DNA of 38,125 nucleotides from positions 1 through 38,125 of the forward strand of contig CANKVS010000041.1 of NCBI GenBank assembly GCA_947487155.1, given 5' to 3'. The notes below the pieces were generated by a model that was not told the origin of the DNA, did not search any database, and worked only from the letters and a program-made list of their open reading frames with translations. A program made the position numbers and the translations under genes. This DNA is from an uncultured Flaviramulus sp. GTDB taxonomy: Bacteria; Bacteroidota; Bacteroidia; Flavobacteriales; Flavobacteriaceae. Numbering within the stretch: position 1 is the stretch's first letter; every line of letters starts with the position of its first letter. Below, piece by piece: positions 22,034 through 32,404 of the stretch.

Positions 22034-23035
22034 ATGAGTAAAATCTCAGCAGCAATTACAGCTGTAGGCGCTTATGTGCCAGAATATGTATTAACCAATC
22101 AGATACTTGAAACAATGGTTGATACAAACGATGAATGGATTACCTCCCGAACGGGAATTAAAGAACGTCGAATTCTTAAAGAAGACGGAAAAGGCACCTC
22201 TTTCTTAGCTATTAACGCAGCTAATGATCTTATTAAAAAAAGAGGTATAAATCCAAAAGATATAGAACTTGTTATTGTAGCAACTGCTACTCCAGATATG
22301 AAAGCAGCTTCTACAGCAGCTTTTACAGCTTCAGAAATAGGTGCTACAAATGCTTTTTCATTTGATATGGATGCAGCATGTTCAAGCTTTTTATTCGGTA
22401 TGTCTGTAGCTTCAGGTTATATTGAATCTGGGCGTTATAAAAATGTATTACTTATAGGAGCAGATAAAATGTCTTCTATCATTAATTATAAAGACAGAGC
22501 AACCTGTATTATTTTTGGTGATGGAGCTGGAGCCGTTTTATTTGAACCAAACGAAGAAAACTTGGGGCTTCAAGATGAATACCTTAGAAGTGACGGTACA
22601 GGACGAGAGTTTTTACAAGCTACCTACGGCGGGTCGTCGTTTGCCTTAACTCCAGAAACTATGGAAAACGGTGGGCATTATGCATTTCAAGAAGGTAGAA
22701 CGGTTTTTAAAAACGCCGTTTTTAATATGGCAGATGCTACCGAAAAAATATTAAAACGCAATAATTTAACGAAAGACGACGTTGCTTGGTTAGCAGCTCA
22801 TCAAGCCAACAAACGTATAATTGATGCGACTGCAAACAGAATAAATTTAGAAGAAGAAAAAGTAATGATGAATATTCACAAATATGGGAATACAACATCA
22901 GCAACATTACCCTTACTTTTAAATGATTACGAATCGCAACTTAAAAAAGGAGATAATATAATATTTGCCGCTTTTGGAGGCGGATTTAATTGGGGGTCTA
23001 TTTATTTAAAATGGGCATATAATTCACAAAACTAA
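22034..23035 (+). CDS. fabH: 3-oxoacyl-ACP synthase III
   Basis: 333 aa. It condenses acetyl-CoA or a branched acyl-CoA with malonyl-ACP to start fatty acid synthesis. The catalytic triad is visible: Cys116 (DMDAACSSF), His256 (AAHQANKRI) and Asn286 (YGNTTSATLP). The C-terminal FAAFGGGFNWGSIYLKW is typical. Flavobacterial membranes are rich in branched-chain fatty acids, so branched primers are likely substrates (inference). In the rpmF-fabH-accBC order common in this group. Confidence 0.96.
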   Translation: MSKISAAITAVGAYVPEYVLTNQILETMVDTNDEWITSRTGIKERRILKEDGKGTSFLAINAANDLIKKRGINPKDIELVIVATATPDMKAASTAAFTASEIGATNAFSFDMDAACSSFLFGMSVASGYIESGRYKNVLLIGADKMSSIINYKDRATCIIFGDGAGAVLFEPNEENLGLQDEYLRSDGTGREFLQATYGGSSFALTPETMENGGHYAFQEGRTVFKNAVFNMADATEKILKRNNLTKDDVAWLAAHQANKRIIDATANRINLEEEKVMMNIHKYGNTTSATLPLLLNDYESQLKKGDNIIFAAFGGGFNWGSIYLKWAYNSQN

Positions 23036-23057
23036 CCACTAACTAATAAGCAAAATT

Positions 23058-23543
23058 ATGGATATTAAAGAAATTCAAAATTTAATTAAGTTTGTTGCCA
23101 AATCTGGCGCAAGTGAAGTTAAATTGGAAATGGATGATATTAAAATCACCATAAAAACAGGCTCAGAGTCAGATACAACTATTGTACATCAAGTTCCTGC
23201 TGCTCAAATACCACAAGTAACTCAAGTTGCTGCTCAACCTGTAGCAACAGAAGCTGCTAAACCAGCTAGCGAACCAGTAGCTGCAGCTAGCGACGATTCA
23301 AAATATATTACAATAAAGTCACCAATTATAGGAACTTTTTACAGAAAACCATCTCCAGATAAACCATTATTTGTTGAGGTAGGACAAACTATTGCTGAAG
23401 GTGATGTGCTATGTATTATTGAAGCAATGAAACTATTTAATGAAATAGAATCTGAAGTTTCAGGAAAAGTGGTTAAGATTTTAGTCGACGATTCTTCACC
23501 TGTAGAATTCGATCAACCACTATTTTTAGTAGATCCATCTTAA
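23058..23543 (+). CDS. accB: Biotin carboxyl carrier protein of acetyl-CoA carboxylase
   Basis: 161 aa. The N-terminal helix region (1-35) is followed by an Ala/Pro/Gln-rich flexible linker (about 45-80) and the biotinyl domain with EAMKLFNEI, where Lys125 is the biotinylated residue. Located 22 bases after fabH and before accC; works with AccC and AccAD to form malonyl-CoA. Confidence 0.96.
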   Translation: MDIKEIQNLIKFVAKSGASEVKLEMDDIKITIKTGSESDTTIVHQVPAAQIPQVTQVAAQPVATEAAKPASEPVAAASDDSKYITIKSPIIGTFYRKPSPDKPLFVEVGQTIAEGDVLCIIEAMKLFNEIESEVSGKVVKILVDDSSPVEFDQPLFLVDPS

Positions 23544-23546
23544 TTT

Positions 23547-23634
23547 GAAGTTTAGAAGTTTAAAGTTTAGAGTTTAGAGGCTCATATGCAACTAAACTTT
23601 TCAAACTTATAAACCATAAACTTATAAACTCAAA
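23547..23634. repeat. Imperfect inverted repeat of GTTTA units between accB and accC
   Basis: The left half has several AAGTTTA/GAGTTTA units, the right half AAACTTATAAAC units, so the transcript can form a long imperfect hairpin. Simple repeats of this kind are common between flavobacterial genes; a role in mRNA processing is possible. Confidence 0.5.
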
Positions 23635-23638
23635 AATT

Positions 23639-24991
23639 ATGTTTAAAAAAATATTAATAGCAAATAGAGGAGAAATAGCATTACGTGTTATTAGAACCTG
23701 CAAAGAAATGGGCATTAAAACCGTTGCGGTTTATTCTACTGCTGATGCCGAAAGTTTACATGTTAAATTTGCTGATGAAGCTGTATGTATAGGACCAGCA
23801 CCAAGTAGCGAGTCCTACTTAAAAATGTCTAATATTATTGCTGCTGCAGAAATTACAAACGCAGATGCAATTCATCCTGGATACGGGTTTTTATCAGAAA
23901 ACGCTAAGTTTTCAAAAATTTGTGAAGAGCACGGAATTAAATTTATTGGAGCTTCAGCAGATATGATTGACCGTATGGGCGATAAGGCTAATGCCAAAGA
24001 AACCATGAAAGCTGCAGGTGTACCTTGCGTACCAGGAAGCGAAGGTATTATTCAAGATTTTGAAGAATGTAAAAAATTAGCTAAAGAAACGGGATACCCT
24101 GTTATGCTTAAAGCATCTGCCGGTGGTGGAGGTAAAGGTATGCGAGGTGTTTTTAAACCCGAAGATTTAAAAGACGCTTGGGACTCTGCCAGACAAGAAT
24201 CTAAAGCAGCATTTGGAAATGACGATATGTATATGGAAAAGCTTATTGAAGAGCCACGACATATCGAAATTCAAATTGTTGGAGATTCTCGCGGAAAAGC
24301 ATGTCATTTATCAGAAAGAGATTGCTCTATTCAGCGTCGTCATCAAAAATTAACAGAAGAAGTTCCTTCTCCATTTATGACTGATAAGCTCAGAAAAAAA
24401 ATGGGAGAAGCAGCTGTTAAAGCTTCAGAATATATTAAATACGAAGGCGCAGGTACTATCGAGTTTTTAGTCGATAAACATCGTAATTTCTACTTTATGG
24501 AAATGAATACGCGTATTCAAGTAGAACACCCAATTACAGAACAAGTTATAGATTTCGATTTAATTCGAGAACAAATACTTGTCGCTGCTGGTGTGCCAAT
24601 TTCAGGTAAAAATTACACACCAAAATTACACTCTATAGAATGTAGAATTAATGCCGAAGACCCCTTTAATGGGTTTAGGCCATCACCAGGTGTTATTACA
24701 ACATTGCATGCTCCTGGAGGTCACGGCGTGCGTTTAGATACTCACGTTTACGCAGGATATGCTATTCCGCCTAACTACGATTCTATGATTGCCAAATTAA
24801 TTACAACAGCACAAACTAGAGAAGAAGCCATTAATAAAATGAAGCGTGCTTTAGACGAGTTTGTCATAGAAGGTATTAAAACCACCATTCCGTTCCACAG
24901 ACAATTAATGGAGCATCCAGATTATTTAGCTGGAAATTACACTACCAAATTTATGGAAGATTTTGTAATAGAAAAGCAAATAGAAGAATAA
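23639..24991 (+). CDS. accC: Biotin carboxylase subunit of acetyl-CoA carboxylase
   Basis: 450 aa, family length. ATP-grasp enzyme that carboxylates the biotin on AccB. Visible: N-terminal [17 protein letters not shown], glycine-rich ATP loop [12 protein letters not shown] (about 159-170), the EEPRHIEIQ strand, [13 protein letters not shown] metal/catalytic segment and [16 protein letters not shown]. Followed by a terminator at 25000-25030. Confidence 0.97.
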   Translation: MFKKILIANRGEIALRVIRTCKEMGIKTVAVYSTADAESLHVKFADEAVCIGPAPSSESYLKMSNIIAAAEITNADAIHPGYGFLSENAKFSKICEEHGIKFIGASADMIDRMGDKANAKETMKAAGVPCVPGSEGIIQDFEECKKLAKETGYPVMLKASAGGGGKGMRGVFKPEDLKDAWDSARQESKAAFGNDDMYMEKLIEEPRHIEIQIVGDSRGKACHLSERDCSIQRRHQKLTEEVPSPFMTDKLRKKMGEAAVKASEYIKYEGAGTIEFLVDKHRNFYFMEMNTRIQVEHPITEQVIDFDLIREQILVAAGVPISGKNYTPKLHSIECRINAEDPFNGFRPSPGVITTLHAPGGHGVRLDTHVYAGYAIPPNYDSMIAKLITTAQTREEAINKMKRALDEFVIEGIKTTIPFHRQLMEHPDYLAGNYTTKFMEDFVIEKQIEE

Positions 24992-24999
24992 AAAATAAG

Positions 25000-25030
25000 A
25001 CTCCGAAAATTGATTTTGGAGTTTTTTTTA
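25000..25030 (+). terminator. Rho-independent terminator after accC
   Basis: ACTCCGAAAA and TTTTGGAGT pair around a TTGA loop, followed by eight T. Confidence 0.85.
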
Positions 25031-25239
25031 TGGTGTTCCTTTTGTAATACCATTTCTCATCTGAAATGACCGTAATAAATTACCCTTTTTTCCTTTCTAT
25101 TTCAACAGAAAAAGAAACCGTAACTTAGGCTATGCTTTATTTTTCTGTTTTCTATAAAGAAAAAAATTATCAATTTCTTTTACAGTAATTTCAAACAAGA
25201 AATGGTATAAAAAACAAAGTTAGGCTATCCGCTATATCT

Positions 25240-25315
25240 TTTTATCTGGTTATTTCGACTACGCTCAATAACCAGATAAAAAAGGATAAGTTTATCCTGA
25301 GCGGAATCGAAGGGT
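25240..25315. repeat. REP-like intergenic palindrome (TTCGACTACGCTC type)
   Basis: A perfect 15-bp inverted repeat (25240-25254 and 25267-25281) encloses TCGACTACGCTC. It is followed by a second small hairpin AGGATAA/TTATCCT (25283-25298) and an inverted relative of the loop motif, GAGCGGAATCGAAGG. The motif CTGAGCG..GTCGAAGG is a familiar dispersed repeat in Bacteroidota. It occupies most of the 320-bp gap between accC and the oxidoreductase; the remaining 25031-25239 shows nothing else. Confidence 0.65.
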
Positions 25316-25350
25316 TTTTATCCTTAACACAAAACAAGTACATTAGTAAA

Positions 25351-26463
25351 ATGAATTTGTCCTATTGGGAAATAAAGTCATGGTTAACCAATGTAGATTT
25401 TACAATAGTTGGTAGTGGTATTGTGGGTTTAAATTGTGCCTTACAATTAAAAGAACAATTCCCAAAAGCCAATATTTTAATTTTAGAAAAAGGCGTGTTA
25501 CCACAAGGAGCAAGCACTAAAAATGCAGGTTTTGCATGCTTTGGAAGTTTAAGCGAAATACAGGATGATTTACAATTACACTCAAAAGAAGAAGTACTTC
25601 AACTTGTAAAAAAACGTGTTGATGGATTGCAATTATTAAGGCAAACATTAGGGGATAAAGCAATAAATTATCAAGAATTGGGAGGATACGAATTGTTTTT
25701 AAAAAACGATGATTTGTTTAAACAGTGCTATTCCCAAAAAGATAGGATAAACAATTTACTAAAGCCCATATTTAAAGCAAACGTTTATAGTACAAAACCC
25801 AATATTTTTCAATTTAAAAATATCAAACCAAATTATATATTTAATCAGTTTGAAGGTCAGATTGATACAGGGAAAATGATGGAATCATTAACTCGTTTAG
25901 TATTAAAAAGCGGTATAAAAATCTTAAATAATATTAATGTTGAAGGTTTTTCAGAAACTATTAATTCTGTAAAAATAAAGACTAACGCATTTGAGTTTTC
26001 AACATCAAAGGTATTAATTGCTACCAACGGATTTGCTTCTCAATTAATTAATGAACCTGTAAAACCAGCAAGAGCACAAGTGCTTATTACAAAGCCAATT
26101 AAAAACTTACATATAAAAGGTACATTTCATTTAGATAGAGGCTATTATTATTTCAGAAATATTGATAATAGAATACTTTTTGGAGGCGGGCGAAACCTTG
26201 ATTTTAAGGGAGAAAAAACAACAAAATTAAGGCTAACAGAACGTATTCAAAATAAACTCGAAGAACTTTTAAAAACAACCATTTTACCAAATACACCTTT
26301 TGAAATTGACTACAGATGGTCTGGTATTATGGGTGTGGGTAATCAAAAAAAAGCCATTGTAAAGCAGTTAAGTAATAATGTGTTTTGTGGTGTAAGATTA
26401 GGTGGAATGGGAGTTGCTATTGGTAGTTTGGTTGGCAAAGAATTAGCAAATTTAGTGCAATGA
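25351..26463 (+). CDS. FAD-dependent oxidoreductase (DAO family)
   Basis: 370 aa. The FAD-binding Rossmann motif GSGIVGLNCA lies at about residues 22-31 and NAGFACFGS at 58-66; the C-terminal WSGIMGVGNQKK...RLGGMGVAIGS block closes the flavin site in glycine-oxidase/D-amino-acid-dehydrogenase-like enzymes. The substrate cannot be told from sequence. Overlaps the next gene by 4 bases. Confidence 0.88.
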   Translation: MNLSYWEIKSWLTNVDFTIVGSGIVGLNCALQLKEQFPKANILILEKGVLPQGASTKNAGFACFGSLSEIQDDLQLHSKEEVLQLVKKRVDGLQLLRQTLGDKAINYQELGGYELFLKNDDLFKQCYSQKDRINNLLKPIFKANVYSTKPNIFQFKNIKPNYIFNQFEGQIDTGKMMESLTRLVLKSGIKILNNINVEGFSETINSVKIKTNAFEFSTSKVLIATNGFASQLINEPVKPARAQVLITKPIKNLHIKGTFHLDRGYYYFRNIDNRILFGGGRNLDFKGEKTTKLRLTERIQNKLEELLKTTILPNTPFEIDYRWSGIMGVGNQKKAIVKQLSNNVFCGVRLGGMGVAIGSLVGKELANLVQ

Positions 26464-26909
26464 ACATTAAGCAAGAATTATACAATCAGTGCCTTCAATT
26501 TGTAGATAGTAGGTATCAAACTATTCAAAATACTATAAATGAAATTCAAGTATCACTAACCTCTGAAACCAAAAGTAGTGCTGGCGATAAACACGAAACG
26601 GGTAGAGCAATGTTGCAATTAGAGCGCGAAAAAGCAGGAAACCAATTAGCAGAAATTAAAAAAGTAAAAGAAGCACTTTCTAAAATAACTATAGAAAACA
26701 CTTCTAATATAATAGGTTTAGGCAGCCTTGTTTATACTTCGCAAGCCAACTATTTTATTGCAATTAGTGCAGGTAAATTGTTAGTTAATAAAGCTATATT
26801 TTACGCCATTTCTCCTAGCACACCAATTGGAAAGTTATTGATTGGCAAAAGTACTGGAGAACAGGTTGTTTTTAGAGAACAGAATTTTAAGGTGCTAGAG
26901 ATTTTATAG
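26460..26909 (+). CDS. GreA/GreB-type C-terminal domain protein
   Basis: 149 aa. The C-terminal half contains SPSTPIGKLLIGKSTGEQVVF, the pattern of the GreA/GreB FKBP-like domain; the N-terminal part is a coiled coil (about residues 1-75) with SSAGDKHETGRAM, similar to the GreA coiled-coil tip. Relatives in flavobacteria are often mislabelled as 3-oxoacyl-ACP synthase. A role at RNA polymerase is possible. It overlaps the 3' end of the convergent ABC gene by 6 bases. Confidence 0.75.
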   Translation: MNIKQELYNQCLQFVDSRYQTIQNTINEIQVSLTSETKSSAGDKHETGRAMLQLEREKAGNQLAEIKKVKEALSKITIENTSNIIGLGSLVYTSQANYFIAISAGKLLVNKAIFYAISPSTPIGKLLIGKSTGEQVVFREQNFKVLEIL

Positions 26910-27815
26910 TACCTTTTTTAAAAAGACGTTTTTGTTTTTATCATATCGATATTTGCTTTCAAAAAACACAATTTCTTCATTTAATTCAGCTTCAATTAAA
27001 TAATAGTTCCCTTTAAAATAAGAAGACTTAACGGTTGCTTTTAAATTTGATTTATCAGTAACTTTTAATTGATGAGCATAAAGTATTTGGTTTTCAATTT
27101 CGCTAAACTCACCAAAGAAAGAAGCTATTAATTTATTTTCAGGGTTTTTATATAAACTATGTGGCGTATTGTTTGCAATGATTTTAGCATTGTGTAAAAC
27201 AATCATATTATCAGAATATGATAAAACATCTTCTTTATCGTGAGTAGCTACAATACAGGTAATTTGTTTTTCTTTTAAATACTTAAATAAGCTTCGACGT
27301 AAAGACTGTTTTTTAAAGTTATCAATGTGGCTAAAAGGTTCGTCTAGTAGAATAATTTCGGGTTGCTTTGCTAATGCTTTAGCTATAGCTACACGTTGTT
27401 TTTGTCCGCCACTTAATTCTTTAACTAAAGTGTTTTTATAAGCTACTAATTCTACAACGTTTAACAACTCGTTAATGCGTTTTTGTTTTTCTTCAGGGTA
27501 GAAATTAGATAAGAAAGCCCCAATATTTTCGCCAACAGTAATAAAAGGCATTAAATCGAATTCTTGGGCTACATATTTCATGTATTCTGGACCAATAATA
27601 AGATTATGTTTTGGGCCTAAGATGGTTTTATCTTTCCAAAATATTTGCCCGTTGTTTAAGTCGTATGTTCCGTATAATAATTTTAAAAGGGTGCTTTTGC
27701 CAGAGCCACTTTCTCCAATAATAGAAAAGTGTTCGCCTTTTTCAACTTTAAAACTAATATTTTTTAGAACCTCAGTTTTTTTATACCGAAAAGATATGTT
27801 TTTAACTTGTAGCAT
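26904..27815 (-). CDS. ABC transporter ATP-binding protein
   Basis: 303 aa. Walker A GESGSGKST (about 37-45), signature LSGGQKQR (about 139-146), Walker B IILLDEPF (about 159-166) and the switch histidine in IVATHDKED. A C-terminal extension of about 80 residues follows the nucleotide-binding domain, as in importer ATPases of the sugar/iron/spermidine type. No permease gene is adjacent, so the substrate is unknown. Confidence 0.9.
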   Translation of the reverse strand: MLQVKNISFRYKKTEVLKNISFKVEKGEHFSIIGESGSGKSTLLKLLYGTYDLNNGQIFWKDKTILGPKHNLIIGPEYMKYVAQEFDLMPFITVGENIGAFLSNFYPEEKQKRINELLNVVELVAYKNTLVKELSGGQKQRVAIAKALAKQPEIILLDEPFSHIDNFKKQSLRRSLFKYLKEKQITCIVATHDKEDVLSYSDNMIVLHNAKIIANNTPHSLYKNPENKLIASFFGEFSEIENQILYAHQLKVTDKSNLKATVKSSYFKGNYYLIEAELNEEIVFFESKYRYDKNKNVFLKKVL

Positions 27816-27886
27816 CGTTTAGCAATATGAACAAAAATAGCATAAAAAAACACTCAAATTTTGAATGATTTTTTAGTTAAAATAAA

Positions 27887-30031
27887 CTACTTTTTTATTT
27901 TATTTGGCAACACATCAAAACCCATATTATAAAGCGTAAATCCAAAAACGTCGGTATATTCATCTATAGTTTTACTAACAGGTTTTCCTGCGCCATGTCC
28001 AGCATCAGTTTCAATACGTATTAAAGTTGGGTTTGTTCCTGTTTGTTTATGTTGCAATTGGGCAGCAAATTTAAAACTATGTGCTGGCACCACACGATCA
28101 TCATGATCGCTGGTTGTAATTAGAGTTGCAGGGTATTCAATTTCTTCTTTTACATTATGAACAGGTGAATATCCTTTAAGGTACTCGAACATCGCTTTGC
28201 TTTGTTCGGCAGTACCATAATCGTAAGCCCAACCTGCTCCCGCAGTAAATGTATGATAGCGTAACATATCTAAAACACCAACGGAAGGTAAGGCAACCTT
28301 AGCTAAATTTGGACGTTGCGTCATTACCGCTCCAACTAATAAACCACCGTTTGATCCACCTCGTATTGCCAAATAATCTGATGATGTATAATTGTTTTCA
28401 ATTAAATATTCTGCAGCAGCAATAAAGTCGTTAAACACATTTTGTTTTTGCATTTTTGTACCAGCACTGTGCCATTTCTTTCCATATTCACCGCCACCAC
28501 GTAAGTTAGGGACAGCGAAAACACCTCCTTGTTCCATCCAAACGGCATTAGTAATACTAAACGATGGTGTTAAACTAATATTGAAACCACCATAGCCATA
28601 TAAAATTGTTGGATTTTTTCCATTTAACTCTAAACCTTTTTTGTGGGTTATCATCATCGGCACTTTTGTGCCGTCTTTTGAAGTGTAAAATACTTGATTA
28701 CTTTCATATTCGTCACTGCTAAACTCAATTGTAGGTTTCCAATACAAATTAGTCTTTCCTGTAGCTACACTAAATTTATAAATGCTTGGAGGTGTATTGT
28801 AATTGGTGAATGAAAAATAATTTGTGTTTTCCTCTTTTTTGCATCCAAAACCATTGGCGGTACCTTGCCCCGGAAGTTCAATTTCTCTAACTAAATTCCC
28901 ATTATAATCGTATTGTTTTACCTTCGATATGGCATCAACCATATAATGTGCAAAAAAGTAGCCACCTCCTATTGATGGACTTAAAACGTTTTCAGTTTCT
29001 GAAATAACATCTATCCAATTTTCAGGAGTTGGGTTTGCAATATTTACTTTAACAATTTTTTTATTGGGCGCATTTAAATTGGTGATTAAAAAAAGCGTAT
29101 TTCCGTCGTTTTCAATAATAGAGGTGTCGCTATCTGTATGATTTAAAATAGTAATTAAAGGGCTATTTGGTGTTGAAAAATCTTTTATAAAAAGCTTATT
29201 TCCTGTAGTAGATATTCTAGGTGTAATAACTAAATACCTATCATCTTGAGTAACCAAACCATATATATAACGGTGCTTTTCTTCTGGCAATCCACCAAAA
29301 ATAAGTGTATCATCTTTTTGAGGCGTTCCTAATTTATGATAATATACTTTATGCTGATCTGTTTTAGCCGAAAGCTCGCTACCTTTTGGCTTATTGTAAC
29401 TCGAATAATAGAACCCTTCGTTTTTATACCAAGAAATTGGGCTAAATTTTACATTTACAATAGTATCTTCAATAACGGTCTTTGATTCTACATTCATGAC
29501 CATTATTTTTTGCCAATCGCTTCCGCTTTCAGAAATAGAATATGCCAATGTTTTACCATCTTTAGAGAAGCTTAAATTGCCTAAAGAGATCGTGCCATTT
29601 TTTGAGAATGTATTAGGGTCTAAAAATACTTCAGCATCCTCACCATTTTTTTTACGATAGTAAACATTTTGGTTTTGCAAACCGTTATTTTTAGAAAAAT
29701 AAGTGTACTCGCCTTCAATAAAAGGCGCGCCTACTTTTTCGTAGTTCCATAAATTTGAAAGCCGTTCTTTAAGCTCTTTTCTAAATGGAATATGCTCTAA
29801 ATATTTATGTGTAATGTTATTTTGTGTTTTTACCCAAACTTTGGTTTCTTCACTTCTATCATCTTCTAACCACCTGTATGGATCTTTTACTTTAATACCA
29901 AAATAGGTGTCTATTGTATTTACGGATTTAGTTTTGGGGTAATTCACTATAACAGCATTTTTTTCTACGTTATCTTTTTTACAACCAACTATAATTATTA
30001 GTGCTAAAAGACTAATTATTATTTTTTTCAT
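27887..30031 (-). CDS. Prolyl oligopeptidase family serine peptidase, lipoprotein-like
   Basis: 714 aa. The N-terminus MKKIIISLLALIIIVGCKKD is a lipoprotein signal with Cys17. The N-terminal beta-propeller (about 30-430) begins with the typical DPYRWLEDD segment. The catalytic domain has Ser560 in RGGSNGG, an Asp in SDHDDRV (about 642-645) and His679 in DAGHGAG. It cleaves after proline in short peptides; the signal places it outside the cytoplasm, probably membrane-anchored. Confidence 0.95.
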   Translation of the reverse strand: MKKIIISLLALIIIVGCKKDNVEKNAVIVNYPKTKSVNTIDTYFGIKVKDPYRWLEDDRSEETKVWVKTQNNITHKYLEHIPFRKELKERLSNLWNYEKVGAPFIEGEYTYFSKNNGLQNQNVYYRKKNGEDAEVFLDPNTFSKNGTISLGNLSFSKDGKTLAYSISESGSDWQKIMVMNVESKTVIEDTIVNVKFSPISWYKNEGFYYSSYNKPKGSELSAKTDQHKVYYHKLGTPQKDDTLIFGGLPEEKHRYIYGLVTQDDRYLVITPRISTTGNKLFIKDFSTPNSPLITILNHTDSDTSIIENDGNTLFLITNLNAPNKKIVKVNIANPTPENWIDVISETENVLSPSIGGGYFFAHYMVDAISKVKQYDYNGNLVREIELPGQGTANGFGCKKEENTNYFSFTNYNTPPSIYKFSVATGKTNLYWKPTIEFSSDEYESNQVFYTSKDGTKVPMMITHKKGLELNGKNPTILYGYGGFNISLTPSFSITNAVWMEQGGVFAVPNLRGGGEYGKKWHSAGTKMQKQNVFNDFIAAAEYLIENNYTSSDYLAIRGGSNGGLLVGAVMTQRPNLAKVALPSVGVLDMLRYHTFTAGAGWAYDYGTAEQSKAMFEYLKGYSPVHNVKEEIEYPATLITTSDHDDRVVPAHSFKFAAQLQHKQTGTNPTLIRIETDAGHGAGKPVSKTIDEYTDVFGFTLYNMGFDVLPNKIKK

Positions 30032-30123
30032 GATTGATAAGTTTTAATCCCCAAAAATACATAAAACGGTTGATAGTTAATTAAGACTTATTATATCTTT
30101 GAGTTTTACTATAAAGATTGATT

Positions 30124-31080
30124 ATGAATAAATATGTTTTGTTTTTACTGTTAAACACTATTTGCTTTTCTATGTTTTCGCAATCGGAAATTACAGAAAG
30201 CGAACTAAAAAACCACATATTATTTTTAACATCAGAAAAAAATGCAGGAAGATACCCTGGAGGAAAAGAAAACAAACGCATTGTTAAATATTTGAAAAAT
30301 GAATTCAAGAAAATAGGATTAACTTCATTTAAGTCAGGATATAAACAATCGTTTAAAGCATCTTTAAGAGTTGATAAAAAAGCTGAAAAAAACCCAGAGG
30401 TTACCACATGGAATGTTGTGGGTTATATTGAAGGACACGATCCTATCCTTAAAAACGAATATATAGTTTTAGGTGCGCATTATGACCATTTAGGAATGGG
30501 AGGTCCATCGTCAAAATCTGATAAAAAGAATACTATTCATTATGGAGCAGACGATAATGCTAGCGGAACATCTGCTTTATTGGAAATTGCTGAAAAATTA
30601 GTATCACAAAAAAATAGATTAAAACGGAGCATCATTTTTATAGCTTTTGGAGCCGAGGAACATGGGTTATTAGGAAGTCGATATTTTGTTGATAACCCAT
30701 TAGTGCCACTATCTCGTATTAAACTAATGATTAATATGGATATGGTTGGTAGGTTAAATAGCAATAAGCATGTGTATATGGGAGGTGCAGGCACTTTTCC
30801 TGATGGAGTAGATTTAATGAAGACTTTAGGCAAATCGTTAAGTTTAAATCCTATAGTTCATGCTGGTTCTGTTGGCGGATCAGATCATGTATCTTTTTAT
30901 AGAAAAGGAATTTCTGTTTTAGGAATGCATACTGGTGGTCATCCACAATATCACACTCCAGAAGACACCATCGATTTAATAAATATAAAAGGCGAAAAAG
31001 AGGTTTGCAACTATATTTTTAAAACGATTATAAAACTGGCTGTTACGGATTATGATATGGCGTTTATTAAGCAAGATTAA
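30124..31080 (+). CDS. M28-family zinc aminopeptidase, secreted
   Basis: 318 aa from ATG 30124; the frame starts 6 bases earlier with another ATG, but MNKYVLFLLL gives a clean signal peptide ending at FSQ. Zinc ligands and catalytic residues sit in GAHYDHLG, GADDNASG, GAEEHGLLGS, NMDMVGR and HTPEDT. The PA insert domain of some relatives is missing. Divergent from the prolyl oligopeptidase gene, so both may serve extracellular peptide use. Confidence 0.92.
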   Translation: MNKYVLFLLLNTICFSMFSQSEITESELKNHILFLTSEKNAGRYPGGKENKRIVKYLKNEFKKIGLTSFKSGYKQSFKASLRVDKKAEKNPEVTTWNVVGYIEGHDPILKNEYIVLGAHYDHLGMGGPSSKSDKKNTIHYGADDNASGTSALLEIAEKLVSQKNRLKRSIIFIAFGAEEHGLLGSRYFVDNPLVPLSRIKLMINMDMVGRLNSNKHVYMGGAGTFPDGVDLMKTLGKSLSLNPIVHAGSVGGSDHVSFYRKGISVLGMHTGGHPQYHTPEDTIDLINIKGEKEVCNYIFKTIIKLAVTDYDMAFIKQD

Positions 31081-31150
31081 TTGTATAACCTGATTCTATG
31101 ATTAATAATCCATACAACAACAATGGTAAACTGCTGAATAACAAGATATT

Positions 31151-31233
31151 GTCATTCTCTACAGAACGAAGCATGAGTGCCGAGAAATTCCAGCATAATG
31201 AGATTCCTCCTCGTTCCTCGTTCGGAATGACAA
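31151..31233. repeat. REP-like intergenic palindrome (TGTCATTC type)
   Basis: Outer arms TGTCATTC (31151-31158) and GAATGACA (31226-31233) enclose GAACGA and CTCGTTC related segments. The same kind of repeat is common between genes in many bacterial genomes. Together with a terminator it fills 31081-31355. Confidence 0.6.
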
Positions 31234-31293
31234 AATCAATTATTTTTAGCATTAAAACAGTGACAATAAGCTGATTAACAATCGAACTTAGTC

Positions 31294-31331
31294 CATAAAA
31301 AAAGCCCCCAAATTAAATAGGAGCTTTAAGT
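31294..31331 (-). terminator. Terminator after asd
   Basis: On the minus strand AAAGCTCC pairs with GGGGCTTT (one G.T pair) around an AT-rich loop and is followed by seven T. Confidence 0.75.
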
Positions 31332-31355
31332 TTCAAGATTAAAATATATCTTCTT

Positions 31356-32345
31356 TTACACTAAATTATTTTCAACTAAATATTCCGCAATTTGAATGGT
31401 ATTAGTTGCTGCACCTTTACGTAAATTATCGGCAACAATCCACATGTTTAATGTATTAGGTTGTGTTTCGTCCCTTCTTAAACGACCAACAAAAACCTCA
31501 TCTTTATCGTGTGCATAAATAGGCATAGGGTAGGTGTTTGTATCGGTGTTATCTTGTAAAATTACACCAGGTGTTTCATGAAGTAGTTTACGAACATCAG
31601 CTAAATCGAAATCACTTTCAAATTCAACATTTACAGACTCACTGTGTCCTCCAGCAGTAGGAATACGAACAGCAGTAGCTGTTACAGAAAACGTTTTATC
31701 GTTAAATATTTTTTGAGGCTCTCTAGCCAATTTCATTTCTTCTTTGGTATAACCATTGTCCATAAACACATCGCAATGTGGTAATGCATTTCTTCCTATA
31801 GGATATGGATAAGCCATTTCACCATCAATTCCAGCTATTTCGTTTTCTAATTGTTTTACAGCTTTAACACCTGTACCAGAAACCGATTGATAAGTAGAAA
31901 CAACCACACGTTTCATTTTATATTTATCATGAAGTGGTGCTAATGCCATTACCATTTGAATGGTTGAACAATTAGGGTTTGCTATAATTTTATCGTCTTT
32001 TGTTAGCGCGTTTGCGTTAATTTCTGGAACAACTAATTTTTTAGTAGGATCCATTCTCCACGCTGAAGAATTATCGACTACTGTTGTACCAACTTCCGCA
32101 AATTTTGGTGCCCACTCTAAAGAGGTATCACCACCTGCCGAGAAAATGGCAATTTGTGGTTTTGCCGCGACAGCATCTGCTAAACCAATAATGGTATAGT
32201 CTTCATTTTTATATTTTAGTTTTTTCCCAACAGAACGCTCTGAGGCTACCAATAATAATTCTGTAACAGGAAAGTTACGTTCTTCTAATACTTTTAGCAT
32301 CACTTCGCCAACCATACCAGTGGCTCCAACTACAGCTACTTTCAT
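31356..32345 (-). CDS. asd: Aspartate-semialdehyde dehydrogenase
   Basis: 329 aa from ATG 32345; an upstream ATG at 32375 would add ten residues not seen in the family. NADPH motif GATGMVGEVML at the N-terminus, catalytic Cys in NPNCSTIQ (about residue 127), substrate-binding ENEIAGIDGE region and the active-site His in GHSESVNVE. It supplies aspartate semialdehyde for lysine/diaminopimelate, threonine and methionine synthesis. Confidence 0.96.
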   Translation of the reverse strand: MKVAVVGATGMVGEVMLKVLEERNFPVTELLLVASERSVGKKLKYKNEDYTIIGLADAVAAKPQIAIFSAGGDTSLEWAPKFAEVGTTVVDNSSAWRMDPTKKLVVPEINANALTKDDKIIANPNCSTIQMVMALAPLHDKYKMKRVVVSTYQSVSGTGVKAVKQLENEIAGIDGEMAYPYPIGRNALPHCDVFMDNGYTKEEMKLAREPQKIFNDKTFSVTATAVRIPTAGGHSESVNVEFESDFDLADVRKLLHETPGVILQDNTDTNTYPMPIYAHDKDEVFVGRLRRDETQPNTLNMWIVADNLRKGAATNTIQIAEYLVENNLV

Positions 32346-32404
32346 TTTTTTTGTTTTAATAAAATTAGTACGCAAAACTAAGTATTAATTCTTTTTTAGA
32401 ATCT

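Noticed and set aside
31067..31252. 61-codon minus-strand open frame after the M28 peptidase
   Set aside because: It lies over a REP-like inverted repeat and has no start context or protein-like features.
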